Assembly (NCBI GenBank): GCA_963932465.1
Contig: OZ010796.1
Coordinates: forward strand, 73,659,974-73,723,973
Source: Maratus speciosus
Lineage: Eukaryota > Arthropoda > Arachnida > Araneae > Salticidae
DNA length: 64,000 bases
Direction of reading: 5' to 3'
Below are positions 1 to 11,419 of this stretch, one piece after another. A program made the position numbers and the translations under genes. The first letter of the stretch is position 1; every line of letters starts with the position of its first letter. The notes under the pieces were generated by a model. It saw nothing but the letters and a program-made list of their open reading frames with translations. It did no database searches and was not told where the DNA came from.

Positions 1-990
1 AATTGAGAATAATTTAAAACAAAAATACTTCTCCTACATTTTGAAACATTTACTGAGCCCACTTTTCTTACAAGTATGGTTTTATGGAGGAAAATGATTC
101 ATTTAAGGAAAATGCAATTCTTGTGGTAAAATTTGAAATTTTTAATTATTTTAAACAGATTTACAAAAATTTTAAAAACACTTATCCTACAATTTTCCTG
201 CATTTTGAAACATCTTCTGCGAATACTTTTCCTAAAAGTATGATTATATGAAGGAAAAGGTTTTATCTAAGAAAAAATGCAATTCTTGTAGTAAAATGTT
301 AAAATTTGAATTATTTTAAACAGATATACAAAAAATTAAAAATCAGACTTCTCCTACATTTTTAAATATTTTCTTTGCATACTTTTCTGACAAGTATGGT
401 TTTTTGAAGGAAAATGATTTATTTAAGAAAAAATGCAATTTTTGTGGTAAAATTTAAAAATTTGAATTATTTTAAAGATATTTACAAAAATTAAGAAAAC
501 CTTTTTTCCTATATTTTTAAAAATAAGAGTACAATATACAATTAGTGTGAATAGAAGGAAAAGGATTTATTTCAGAAAAATGCAATTCTTGTGGTAAAAT
601 TTTAAATTTTAAATTACTTTAAACAGATTTACAGAAAATTAAGAATCGGACTTCTACATTTAGAAACATTTTCTTTGCATATTTTTTCTTACAAGTATTG
701 TTTTTTGAAGGAAAATAATTTATTTAAGAAAAAAATGCAATAAAATTTTAGTTATTTTAAACAGATTTACAAAAATTTTAAAAACACTTCTTCTATAATT
801 CTTTTACATTTTGAAACATTTTCTGTGCATACTTTTCTTACAAGTATGGTTTTATGAAGAAAAATAATTTATTTTAAAAAAAATGCGATTTTTGTGGAAA
901 AATTTGAAAATTTCAACTTTTTAAATAAATTTACGAAAATTTAAAAACACACTTCTCCTATATTTTGAAACATTTTCTTTGCATACATTA
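1..990. repeat. ~155-bp AT-rich tandem array
   Basis: About seven diverged copies of one unit follow head to tail. Each starts near 'cttctcctacattttgaaac', continues through 'gcatacttttcttacaagta' and a block resembling 'gaaggaaaatgatttattta', and ends 'aaacagatttacaaaaat'. Unit starts are near 29, 190, 349, 499, 650, 790 and 950. The array runs off the left edge of the window. The fourth unit carries a divergent patch (about 526-553) resembling a stretch near 39427. No coding potential is seen. Confidence 0.85.
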
Positions 991-1626
991 ATTAGAAGTG
1001 TGCCCTGTAACTCTAACGATTATATTTCCAAAAACTTAATTCGTCTAAGAAAAATAAATAAATCATCTTGTTATGTGTAAAAATATAGCAAAATATGATA
1101 ACATTTTTAATTTTTAAGTTAAAAAGTGCTTATACTACCGAAAATCCTATCTTTAATTTTACGAAATGTGCCTTAAAGATCGTCCGTAAAATCTCAATTG
1201 AATAGCGCATGTTGAAATTTTACAATTTTGATCACACAGTTATATTGCAAAAACACAAAGCTGAGAAAAGTTAATATAAAGATTTCACGTCTGAATCTTT
1301 CAAAGGGAAATGGATACAGTAAACAAATGTTTCGAATATTTTCAATTGTTGTAATTTTACTCGTCTCATCTCTTTGTGAGAATTACGGACATCTAAATTA
1401 ATTTTTTTTTTTTTTTGGAAAATTGATATTTTCATCATTTTTTGCAAAATAAAGGGTAGCGAGTCCCTTTAATTACTTTAATTTATTGTTACATGGCGAA
1501 GAAAATCATCTTCTTCTTTATATACACCGGCAAAAAAAATTAAAGGAACAAGTGTAAAAAGTCATATAACTTAAATTATTTTGCGGCTAAAACATGGAAC
1601 TTGCACAAGATCTTTACTTTGTCATA
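991..1626. other. Unassigned AT-rich DNA
   Basis: This stretch holds homopolymer runs and no convincing ORF, hairpin or repeat. I see nothing that can be named in it. Confidence 0.5.
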
Positions 1627-1730
1627 TACAGGGTGCAAAGGAAAGTCCCTTTAACCTGAAAATACTTGCGAATAGAGAGAGCTACAGCTATTCAAGTGAG
1701 GTAACGGTACAGTAAAGCGACTACGCCCGA

Positions 1731-3643
1731 CCTAACCTTTTCCCGTGGGCTTCCAATCCAGCATAGAGTTCTTGTGAGGGGCTATTTGTCTCGCGGGGGT
1801 CGAAAATAGTCAGCCTCGTTTCTCTCTCAAAGATTTTTGAAGGAAGGCAATTACAAGAGATTTCTCCTCTCTTTTCATTCTTATCAGCAGCTTCTGTAAT
1901 GCACCCTCTCTAATTCTACACCAGTTGGGGTTCTGTAGTCTTCGCGACCCAATTGAAAATGATGCTTTTTGAATAAAAAATAAGGTTTTGATAAATCCTT
2001 AGAAAAGCCTTTTTTTAAAAAAAGCATTATTTGTAAGTTTTAATTCACACAATTCTAAGAATTTTTTCAATTTTATTCTGAAATTAAAAAAATTAATTAA
2101 ACATAATAAAATGATTCTATAAAAAGAATAGATTGGTATTAAAATGGACAGACTTTTCTATCTATATTCCAGCTTATTGCCAATGTAAATTGAAATTCCT
2201 TGAAAATAATCTTTTTAGATTTTAAACAGGAATAAACAGTAGTGTTACGAAACAATACGAAAAACAAGTGCATTGTCAGAAATGTCCTGTTAATATGCCT
2301 TTTAAATAATTAGAAATTGCATGTACATTTTCCGCATACAAATGTCTTAAAATTTTATAATACGAGTTTTTCTTTTAGGGAAAAAAATAAAACACAAACA
2401 CAATAGTATTATTGTTACTGTTGTTTCTCATTATCGCTGATTTTTTTTTAATTTGCTCTGACTATTGAAGCAGAGGGCTCCTTTTATGAAGCCTTGAAAA
2501 ATCTGGATGTGACCCCCCCCCCCCCTCTTTTCAAATTAAAGATCCTATGTGCAGATAGACACAAAAAATATGGGGGAAAAAATGGAAAAAAAAAACCTTA
2601 CATATTGAATGCCTTATAGTTACAACTTCAATAAGAATATGAAATGTAGATATTTATCGGATACTAAAATAATAATAAGAAGAATAAATAGTTTTTTAAT
2701 TGCTTATATAAATTGCATCCTGAATATTGAACAATTTATTTCGGCATTGACAAAAATACAATTATCGGTAAAGAAAAAAAAAAAAAAAAATCAATTGCTA
2801 TTATTTTTTTTAGAACATAATTATTTCTTCTGAGTAAACAAATCAGTCCCTCTCATTCTTCCTCTTTTCTTTCTTTCTCCCCCTCCCCCCAACCCCCGCT
2901 TGCAAAAAAAAAAAAAAAAAATGGGATAGAGAATTTCCACAGACGTTTCATGATATTAATCTAAACACACAACCTACTATGTATATACACAGGGCTTAAT
3001 ACGTAGTAAAAAAAGAACAAAAAAAAAAAAATACTCTAATATTTTGCAATAATAATAAGCACAGTGCATATACACCCTACCTCTGCCTCTTCGCCCCGTA
3101 TATTTTGTTGTTCATACATTATCTCCAATTTTTTTTAAAAATTTTAATTAGATCTATATAAGATTATATATATATGATCTAATAAATGAACAGCGTAATA
3201 TATATATTATATATATATATCAGGGGTGGGGAATTTCCAAAAATCACTATTCGCAAAATTTTCATCTTCGGATAAATCGTCCCACCTTGCGACAATATCT
3301 TCTATGTCTTTTTGAGACAAAATTTTCCTCTTTTTCGACATTTGGTAATCCAAATAAAACTTAAAAATATGTCGAAAGCAAGGCACTAACAAAAAAATAA
3401 CATACGCTTAAAAGAGAATTATTACCTCAACTGGCGTGTGATTGAAAGGAGAATATCTGGTCATTCTGTACTGAGCGCGCGAAGTCATTACTTACGGATT
3501 TGACACTTTTACGACACTAATCTCCGCCCTCCTCCACTTTCGTTTTCGCTACCCCTGTTCCAAGAGAAAGTGTCACGAGCCCCTCAGAAGATCCCTTTCT
3601 TTCTGGACACATGCTGTCACAGCCCCCGAGAATAGGTTGCAAA
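1731..3643. mobile_element. Insertion splitting the left arm of the foldback element
   Basis: Arm homology of the 1629-4746 element stops near 1730 and resumes near 3644, so this 1.9 kb is a later insertion. Its ends are weakly inverted: 'ctaaccttttcccgtgggc' on the left and 'gcccccgagaataggttg' on the right, with 'gaggggct' also repeated inverted further in. It contains poly-C, poly-A and (TA)n tracts and a small minus-strand ORF. Family uncertain. Confidence 0.45.
3207..3392 (-). pseudogene. Short acidic ORF, possible transposase N-terminus
   Basis: The ORF is 61 codons. From an internal Met at residue 18 it reads MSKKRKILSQKDIEDIVARW followed by an acidic DDLSEDE segment. A basic start, a short helix and an acidic patch are common at the N-terminus of piggyBac-type transposases. 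No catalytic domain follows, and the frame runs into a (TA)n tract. This is a weak resemblance judged by eye. It could equally be a chance ORF. Confidence 0.2.
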
Positions 3644-4748
3644 CGTCAGAAGCACCCCTAGTGGCGAAATTTGGAAGATAGCCATTGCAAATCGAAAACG
3701 AAAAGAGGTAGAGCAAATTTTCCAGTTAGAAAGGTTTAGAGCATCTATTAATTAGTACGAAACGACATTTGGTTCACACGGATAAGATAAATCGTCGCCT
3801 GCGTACCCAAAAATGTCCGAAATCGATGAGCGACGATTCTACTTTGCCTATTCACATTCCGGAAATGTAGCAGTGCACAATTACAGATTGTGACGTTGTA
3901 CTGTGCTGTAATGTCTGTAAAGATTTAATTTCCAGTGCATTTAAAATTTTAGAATAACCTTTTCAGGGCCAGAAGAATTCTGTTCGTAAACTGATGAAAT
4001 AACTGACTGACACCAGAATATTCAAACGAATTTCTCAGAAAACAAAAACCCGCTAATTTGTACTTTCATTACAAAGGCAAAACATTATTAAAATATTCTT
4101 GGTGCCATTTGTCAGTTTTGGAATTAAAATTAGGTGGCTAGACCTGCTAGACTTGAAAGGGTTAAATCTATGTCGCCGTATTGAAGAGGCTTGTAATAGA
4201 CGTTCTATGCTGAGAAATGTGCATGCAGAATTACTCTCACGAATACCAGCGTGTGTATCGTGAGCAATGGTGAACTTTTCGAACATACTGAATATTAACT
4301 TTTTTATCACTGTGAGACAGTTTGTCTTTTTTTTTGTGTGTGATGTTATCAAAATGTATTGAGATAAGCACGTATTTATAGCATAAATTGTGCGTATTTC
4401 TTCATACTTCTGACTATTTCATTCAAACGTTTACACAAAATGGAGCGAATCGGTTTCGGACATTTTGGGGTAAACAGGCGAAGATTTATGTTATCCATGT
4501 AAACCAAATGTCGTATTCTACTAATTAATTGATGCTCTAAAACTTTCTAGCTGAAAATTTTGCTCTATCTCTTTTCGTTTTCGATTTGCAGTGGCTATCT
4601 TCAAAATTTCGCCACTGGGGTTCGCTGCTGTCGTTTTCATTAAATCGGGCGCAGTCGCTTTACTATACCGTTTCCTCACTTGTATAGTTGTAGCTCTCTC
4701 CGTTCACAAGTATTTTCAGGTTAAAGGGGCTTTCCTTTGCACCCTGTA

Positions 4749-5049
4749 TGACCTATCTTAAATATCCCGATTCTTCGAAAAATAATTTTTAAATAAGAAT
4801 ACAGGAAATGTGATATAAAGTGGGGTAAGGAAATCTTTATGTTATTTTTTGCAACGTTTTACAGATACTTAAAAAAAAGATGTTTGGCCACCCCATCCTG
4901 AATTTCAAGCTTACAGACCTTCTTCCATTCTTCCAGTTAAACGCCTTTTTTCACAATTCCTCCAATGCCTTTTCAATGACCAACTTCTACACACGAAATT
5001 TTACCAAATTTATATACTTCTGTGTAGCGCTGTGTGACTTATAAATGAA
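4749..5049. other. Unassigned AT-rich DNA
   Basis: No ORF, inverted repeat or known repeat was recognised here. Confidence 0.4.
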
Positions 5050-5375
5050 TTGTAAATGCTTTGCCCTCCATAGTCTACATAAAGCATGTTTTATCGCTCC
5101 TCAGAAGTACATATAAATTCCCTTGTGTTTGAAATGGTGTAACATCATTAAAACAATATTTTCCCATAGACCACAATGTAACGGATTCATTGGAGGATGC
5201 CCATAAATGAACTATAAATGCTACAGACACCATTTTATTCATCATGTCATAATAAACCTCAATGACATGACACTCCGTGTACATTCACGACAGTTAGAGC
5301 ACGGACAGACGGAAAACAAATTACAGACGGCAGACAGGGAAACTGAAGTTATAAACAATTTTCAACCATGTTGAA
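5050..5375. repeat. Interspersed repeat A, copy 1
   Basis: Shares the order of blocks 'cccatagaccacaatgtaac', 'aaatgctac', 'gttagagcacggacagac' and 'tttcaaccatgttg' with copies at 49205-49770 and 62430-62665. Non-coding and of unknown class. The 'acggacagac' block also occurs in the separate R1 family of this window. Confidence 0.65.
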
Positions 5376-5688
5376 AAGTATTTTTAATTACGGATATTTA
5401 AACAAATTTTTAACGTAAATTAATTACAGTTTTCTTTTGTCATTACTTATGTAGTTTTTGAAAACGACCATCTCCAGTTCTATGTTATATATTTATCCAA
5501 CTGAAATAACCATATAGCTCCAAAATTCTTATAAATGATTGTTCTTTTCAAAAGTAAGAAGTTAAGAAGAATGAAAGTTTTGAAGCTATGAAATTTTAAC
5601 AAGTATTCATCGCCAATCATAAAATGTTAGATAAATAATAAACAAATTAGAGAAAAAATATTTAAGTGTGTAGGTACCATACTTCTTT

Positions 5689-5862
5689 TAATCGCTAAAA
5701 GGTGCAAAATAAAAATTTGAAAAATGGAAAAAAAAGTTTTATTCGACTATTTACATGATGTTTATTTCCATATTCGTAACCATGGATTCACTCTAGCCAT
5801 AATTTTGGTATTGAACTTACCATATTTTATTTTGCACATTTTAGCGTTTAAAAGAAGTATAT
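5689..5862. mobile_element. Hairpin MITE, ~36-bp inverted ends
   Basis: 'atacttcttttaatcgctaa' on the left is mirrored by 'ttagcgtttaaaagaagtat' on the right, with 'aggtgcaaaataaaa' also paired. The loop is about 100 bp. No target-site duplication was fixed. Confidence 0.6.
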
Positions 5863-7363
5863 ATCATTACAGAGTGTTATATATATTTTATATATTTATG
5901 TAGGTAACTATTTTAAATTGATAAGTGGATCTAAATTTCAGTTTATAAATTTAATATCAATTAACGTCACATCAGCTTTCAATCAACTTCAATCAATTTT
6001 AAAACTTAATCTTGAGAAACTTTTTTTTTTTAAGAAAAAAAAATTATACAGATGTCTTGTGCAACACTAATTTTAGCAGTCGTTTCTTTTTAAAATTATT
6101 TTTAATATAAATTTTAACTTTTTCTCATTTATAGGGTCACTTGACCGCTTAAGCACCGATATATTTCAATATTATGATTAAAAAAAAAAATACAAGCCTT
6201 TTTCTTAATTTGTTTATATAACTGATAAACCACGTCTTCAACTTATCAAAGTTTTTGTGTTCTAGAGGAAGAAACGTTTTATTTCAAGCATTTACGCACA
6301 TTTTTCTCCGTGTTATCTATTACTCGTTTTAATCTCTCCAACTAAAACTTAAAAGTTATTATTACGTAAGGTTTCAAATGAATAAACAATAGAAAATTTT
6401 CAAAATTTTCTTGTTTGATAAGAAAACACGATACACAATAAGCACATTGTTTATGACTTCTTAAGATGTAATTCTTAAAGTGTCTGGTTCATTCGCTTTT
6501 GTCTTAAAAGATAAAACGAAGATCGATAATCAAAACTAACATAGGCTACAATTTAGAAAAAATATATATCATATCGATGTGTAGAGACACATAGTTGCAA
6601 AACGTAAACTTTGTATCGAAAGCCATACATATTTATTACACAATGGGGAATCCCAGGTAAGTTAGCATATTAATTTATGCATTTGTTACAATACAAATTA
6701 CGATGTTATTAGGAAGTATAGTAATTTTTTAATTGAATTAAAATGTTATCCTTAATTGCCGAAACGTAAGGCTTACTGTAAAGATTTGAATAATTTTTGG
6801 TTTCCGTCTGTTCCGCGATAACTGCCGCAAAAAGCATCCGATTAGCTTGCGATTAAGTAGCCATGTTTACGAAGTACCCGGATTTAGCTGTATAGTTTTT
6901 GTTATATTTGGTTCATTCGTTCGGAACATATATAGATCATTTTATTTTGCGCCATAATAAAATGTTGGAAATTCTCTATCTATGGCAATTCAGACAAATT
7001 TCAAATTTCCAATTGTTGAATAAAATAACGCATTTGATTGATGGATTTAAATGGAAAATTATGGTTGCTGAAATTTCCAAATAAAAGTCCTAAATTATTC
7101 CTATTAGTTTGAAATTTTGTCAATACATTTGTCAGATTTATTAAATTGGGTGTATAACTATTGGTGGATTTTTATACATGTGTTCCAATAATATAAAGTT
7201 TTTGTCCTATCAATTTACTTATTTGACATTATACATATTTATTTTTTTTTCTTTTATCAGTTACCTAGAAACTGTATCTAGTCTATAAAAAGAATCATTC
7301 AAATAATCCTGATTGCGAAAGAATAAACAGAAAGTCTGGTGGCTGAGGGAAATAAAAGATTAG
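5863..7363. other. Unassigned AT-rich DNA
   Basis: About 1.5 kb with no recognised gene or repeat. The only suggestive point is a 14-base ATG-to-donor string at 6643, discussed under rejected items. Two 60-odd-codon ORFs here show no family features. Confidence 0.4.
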
Positions 7364-7574
7364 TTAACCCCTTCGGTAACGGCGGCTTTTACACAAATTT
7401 TATTCGGTTGGCACCGCTTTTTTTTCCCCTAAAGTTATCTTTACTTAAACAATCACGAAAATGCTCTAATTAAAGAAACTAAACATTATTTTTCTTTTTT
7501 ACTGGTGCCTAAAACAAATATTGTATGCTTTTTTTGAAGGTGCATATATGCACCCGTGGTCCCAAACGGGTTAA
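7364..7574. mobile_element. TTAA-flanked MITE, piggyBac-like ends
   Basis: TTAACCC at 7364 and GGGTTAA ending at 7574 give TTAA flanks plus CCC/GGG ends, as in piggyBac-type elements. Subterminal sequence 'ccttcggtaacgg' loosely mirrors 'cgtggtcccaaacgg'. It is 211 bp and non-autonomous. Confidence 0.6.
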
Positions 7575-7660
7575 TCTTTTGTAATTTGGTCTGTAGCATA
7601 GGTTTGCGTCAATTATAAACCATGTTAGTAACAATACGGTTTTAAATTGAATGTGGGTAC

Positions 7661-7850
7661 CACTGTTGCCAGATTGAAGGCTTTTTTTGTCCCCAGATTG
7701 TTGACTGTCACCGCTTTTTTGAAATAGAAATATTCGGCCTATTTAAAAATAGATTAAAAATTCTGAAAAATAAGCGAATTATACTATTTTAAAAAAAGTG
7801 GCGACAGTCAAATAATCTGAATTGAAAAAGTCCCCAATCTGGCAACGCTG
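7661..7850. mobile_element. hAT-type MITE with perfect 8-bp TSD
   Basis: The 190-bp hairpin is flanked by the exact 8-bp direct repeat GTGGGTAC (7653-7660 and 7851-7858). Terminal inverted repeats CACTGTTGCCAGATTG and CAATCTGGCAACGCTG extend imperfectly for about 65 bp per arm. An 8-bp duplication with CA..TG ends is typical of hAT elements. Confidence 0.85.
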
Positions 7851-7858
7851 GTGGGTAC

Positions 7859-9100
7859 TATTAAAAGATGGTCACAAAAAATACTTTATTGCGCCAAATC
7901 ACGTTAGCTATTTAGTCAATTGGCAGTGGGCAATGGCAATCAATGATTATCCATTAGCTTTAAAAGTCTTCAAATATGCCTATTTTGGGGTGATTTTAGT
8001 AAGCTAATGCTATCGAGTAGATTAGGATGTATTTAGATAAAATCTTAGATCTAAATATTATGTAACGGCAATCAAAACCGTTTTTCGGAAACAAAAATTG
8101 CAAATACATTAGATTTCTAAATTATATATAAGAAGACTCAGCATCTCCATAAATTCCTTATCCATCAAATGCACGTGTTTGTGCGTGGCAGGTAAGTAAA
8201 TACTGCTATTGGGATATTAGGATAACATAAAATGCTTGTCCAAACTGTTGTTATCGTAATAAAGTTACAATGTAAAAACAAACCCAAGATATACTGTAAC
8301 CATTCGCACAATCAATAGGAAATTGCGAATAATTTAATGAGACTACGGGGGATACACGTGGGCTGAGATCCCCTGAAGAAATGTAATTTATTGTCTAAAA
8401 ATTTACCAGAATAAGCAGCTCATCAGAATTTCAGAATATCATTGCATACCAACATATTTAATTTAACGCTTCTAATTTCTAAAACCTTCGAAGTATTTTT
8501 ACCCGACTGCCAAGAAGGGTTATGTGTTTCACGCGTATCTGGGTATGTGGATTTCTTTATACCCTCAAAACATCCCAACAGCTGGATGGATTTTAATGAA
8601 TGAGGCCTCTATCGATTCGTCTTAACAGTCCGATGGTTATAGGCTAGGCTTATATTTGGCCGTAAAGTACAAAATGGCGCTAGACACGAAAAAAAAATTT
8701 ACGCACCCTATTGAGTGGAATATCATTGGATAGGACTTTCAAAATGAAGACGATGTTTCATTGACTATTTTTACAGTCAGAAGCTCCGTTTAAATATTAC
8801 ACAACCTGGAAGTTGTGTAGGTAGGATCTCTAGCTTTACTGCAACTCTAACTTTCATAGACATCTATAGGCCTTATCAAAACAGTGTTTATAGATAGGAA
8901 CTAACAATTAAACACAACTTAAAAGTGATCAATGCAAATAAATAAAAGAAGTAGGTAAGTAATATAAAAAGTAGTTTAACATTGATGATAAATAATTAAT
9001 TGGTTCGCTTTTCACGCAGTCGGGTTTTTTGATTTTTTAAATTAAATTTTTACTTGTTTATTCTTGCATTTGCAATATTTTATAACGAGCGTATAAATTA
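7859..9100. other. Unassigned DNA between MITEs
   Basis: Mixed-composition DNA without recognised coding, hairpin or repeat structure. Somewhat less AT-rich around 8340-8880 than its surroundings. Confidence 0.4.
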
Positions 9101-9460
9101 ATGTTCTACCTAGAAAGACTAGGAGCGGTCATAATGACCGCTATAGAGATTCGAGTGATCTACTGTGAAATAGTAAAATTATATAATAGTATTATAATAA
9201 AAATAGTACTACTAATAATAATAGCATTATATAATATAATATACAATATAATATATAATAATAGTAATAATAATAGTATATAGTGCTAATAATAATGTAA
9301 TAATATAGTAATAAAAATATAGTAATAATATAGTAATAATAGTAATAATTTAGTAATAATGTAGTATATAGTAATAATATAGTAACAATAATAGTACTAT
9401 ATAATAGTATTAATAATAAAAATAGTAATTATAAAGAAGGAGCTTGGTGCAATATAATAG
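9101..9460. repeat. ATA/ATAGTA-rich microsatellite
   Basis: From about 9178 the sequence is an imperfect mixture of 'ata', 'aat' and 'atagta' units up to 9430. The ORF across it is a by-product of the simple repeat. The first 50 bp contain 'gcggtcataatgaccgct', a block resembling part of the adjacent 375-bp duplicated unit. Confidence 0.75.
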
Positions 9461-9640
9461 AAGTGTAAAAAATAACAGCGTTAAAAGCCCCAAAAGTTTT
9501 AAATTTTAAGCATACCGGTTTCGGTAGCATATAGCATTCCTTCCTCAATGCACTGAGGAAGGTATGCTATATGCTACCGAAACCGATATGCTTAAAATTT
9601 AAAAATTTTTATGCTTTTAACGTTGTTACGTTTTACTCTT
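9461..9640. mobile_element. Near-perfect palindromic MITE
   Basis: A 180-bp hairpin centred near 9550: 'ggaaggtatgctatatgcta' on the right mirrors the left arm, whose outer part reads 'ttaaattttaagcataccgg'. Ends pair as 'aagtgtaaaa' and 'ttttactctt'. The loop is only about 6 bases. It lies inside ATA-rich DNA, so a target duplication is hard to fix. Confidence 0.8.
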
Positions 9641-9696
9641 CTAAATAAGAATAGTATTATAATAAAATTATATAATAGAAAAATTATAAAATAGTA

Positions 9697-10073
9697 AAAT
9701 TATTGTGAAATAGCACTATTGCAAATCATGTGTTAATGTCTAAAATAATACACAACTGTGTTATGAAAATACTTTTTTTTTACTGAAAATAAAGCTATGT
9801 TTTCTTATATAATAAAAAAATTACTATTTAAAATGTTGCATGCATTTTACAATTGTTCAAAATAACTTATTTAACTTTTTATAATAATATTTGCATTAAA
9901 AATCAAACATTTATTATCAATTTCTTATTGCGGTCAAAATGACCGCAGTGGTCGTTCTAGGTAGGTAAAAATGTCGGTTGTTCTAGTGTTAACTTTAACA
10001 GTTCTAAAATTTAAACCTTCATCATTTCTAAAATTCTTGACCGAATGATTTTCCGCATAAATATCCTAAGGTA
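9697..10073. repeat. ~375-bp unit, first (empty) copy
   Basis: Runs from 'attattgtgaaatagcacta' through 'gcggtcaaaatgaccgca' and 'ttctagtgttaac' to 'gattttccgcataaatatcc'. The same order recurs directly downstream at 10076-10418 plus 11175-11230. Within this copy the junction 'aacctt-catcatttct' is uninterrupted. Confidence 0.8.
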
Positions 10074-10075
10074 AA

Positions 10076-11230
10076 ATTATTGTGAAATAGCGCTATTGTA
10101 AATAGCACTATTGCAAATCATGTGCTAATGTCTAAAATGATACATAGCTGTTTTATGAAAATACTACTTTTTTCCTGAAAATAAAGGTATGTTTTCTTAC
10201 ATAATAAACAATTACTATTTAAAATGTTGCATGCATTTTACAATTGTTCAAAATAACTTATATTAACTTTTTATAATGATATTTCCCATTAAAAATCAAA
10301 TATTTATTCTCGATTTCTTATTGCGGTCAAAATGACCGTAATGGTTGTTCTTTCTAGGTAAGTAAAAATGTCGGTCATTCTAGTGTTAACTTTAAGAGTT
10401 CTAAAATTTAAACCTTAAGGGAGCTCAGGGCTTGAAAACTTTTCAAAAAAATTGATTATTTTTTTATAGTATCTATTTTGATTATTCAATTACTTCTGAA
10501 CACAGTGCAAAAAACCGCATAAAAATATTTGCATTTTTAACGGAGTTATAAGCATTTATGTAACAGTCACTTTCATAGCCGCACCCATTTAATTGCAACT
10601 TTAAGTTGCGTTCTCTTAAAAGTTGATTTTTGACGACTATCCGTAAGATTAAAAAAAAAAAAAACTATTTGATGGAATGGCTTAAAGTTTTTTTAGCATG
10701 CATATAATATCATTATCTATAGAATGAATTAATATATTTTAGATAGCTTAATATTTTGAGTATTTATAAGGGGGAAAAACTTGTATTTTTTAGGGTTTTT
10801 TAAATTTTTAAATTTGAGAGTTTTTTTTAATAAGGTTTCCTTTGAGTGATAGTTATATCCTTAATTCATTCTATAGAGTAAAGTTTCCTGATTATTTTAA
10901 ACCAAAAATTAGGTTCTTATGTCAATTCAACGTTAAGATATCTTACGGATGGTGATAAGACACCTAAATTTTTTTTCGAAAATTGTGTTATATAAATTTC
11001 GCTATATTTTTTATTTTATTACATTAAAGTACTTCATTTTATAATTTTATAAAACTGCAAACATACCTTAAAAATATCAGAAAGTTTAAATGAGTTCCAT
11101 TGAATACTTCTGTTTTTATATGTATTCGAAGCGAGAGCTCTGTTTACATGTTTTTCGGTATCGATCAAGCCCCCTTAATAATTTCTAAAATACTTGATCG
11201 AATGATTTTCCGCGTCAATATCCCAAAGTA
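10076..11230. repeat. ~375-bp unit, second (filled) copy
   Basis: Second tandem copy of the 9697-10073 unit, split by an element between 10418 and 11175. On removal of the element and one TTAA, 'aaccttaataatttct' aligns base for base in length with 'aaccttcatcatttct' in the first copy. A 12-base internal duplication of 'aatagcactattg' type is present near 10085-10110. Confidence 0.8.
10419..11174. mobile_element. TTAA-flanked non-autonomous element with known empty site
   Basis: Flanked by TTAA at 10415-10418 and 11175-11178. The ends are inverted: GGGAGCTCAGGGCTTGA left, TCGATCAAGCCCCC right. Interior arms also mirror each other: 'tatccgtaagat' near 10640 against 'atcttacggat' near 10938, and 'ctatagaatgaattaa' near 10720 against its complement near 10865. 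The first copy of the surrounding duplicated unit shows the unoccupied site. TTAA duplication fits a piggyBac-like mechanism, though GGG rather than CCC is at the 5' end. Confidence 0.8.
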
Positions 11231-11419
11231 AAATTTCTCGAAAAAGTCAAATAGGATAACCAAATTAAGTGTTCGTATTGGAAATTTCACAATGTGGTAC
11301 AAAGTGTTTATTTGTGACATTTTTAGACTGTATGTTGCATATATAAAAAAGGCTGGTAAAAACAAAAAATCCTTAACTTGTAGGATTTTCTCAAAACTTT
11401 CCACCCCTGTATTTATTAA

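Larger units (their letters stand above)
1629..4746. mobile_element. TA-flanked foldback element, CAGGGTG ends
   Basis: The left end at 1629 (TA-CAGGGTGCAAAGGAAAG) is matched in inverted orientation at 4746 (CTTTCCTTTGCACCCTG-TA). The arms continue inward for about 300 bp: 1629-1729 plus 3644-3830 on the left pair with 4430-4746 on the right, sharing the reverse complements of 'cgacatttggtt' and 'aatcgaaaacgaaaagag'. The left arm is interrupted at about 1730-3643 by a second element. The loop (about 3830-4430) has no recognised gene. The TA flanks fit a Tc1/mariner-like or other TA-targeting element, but the superfamily cannot be fixed without a transposase. Confidence 0.75.

Noticed and set aside
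4053..4352. 99-codon minus-strand ORF in the loop of the first foldback element
   Set aside because: No recognisable domain, low-complexity start from a poly-T run on the opposite strand, and no matching copy nearby.
6643..6656. 'atggggaatcccag' followed by gtaagt, looking like a tiny first coding exon (MGNP-) with a donor site
   Set aside because: Five codons are too few to test, and no matching acceptor exon was found. Such strings arise by chance in 64 kb.
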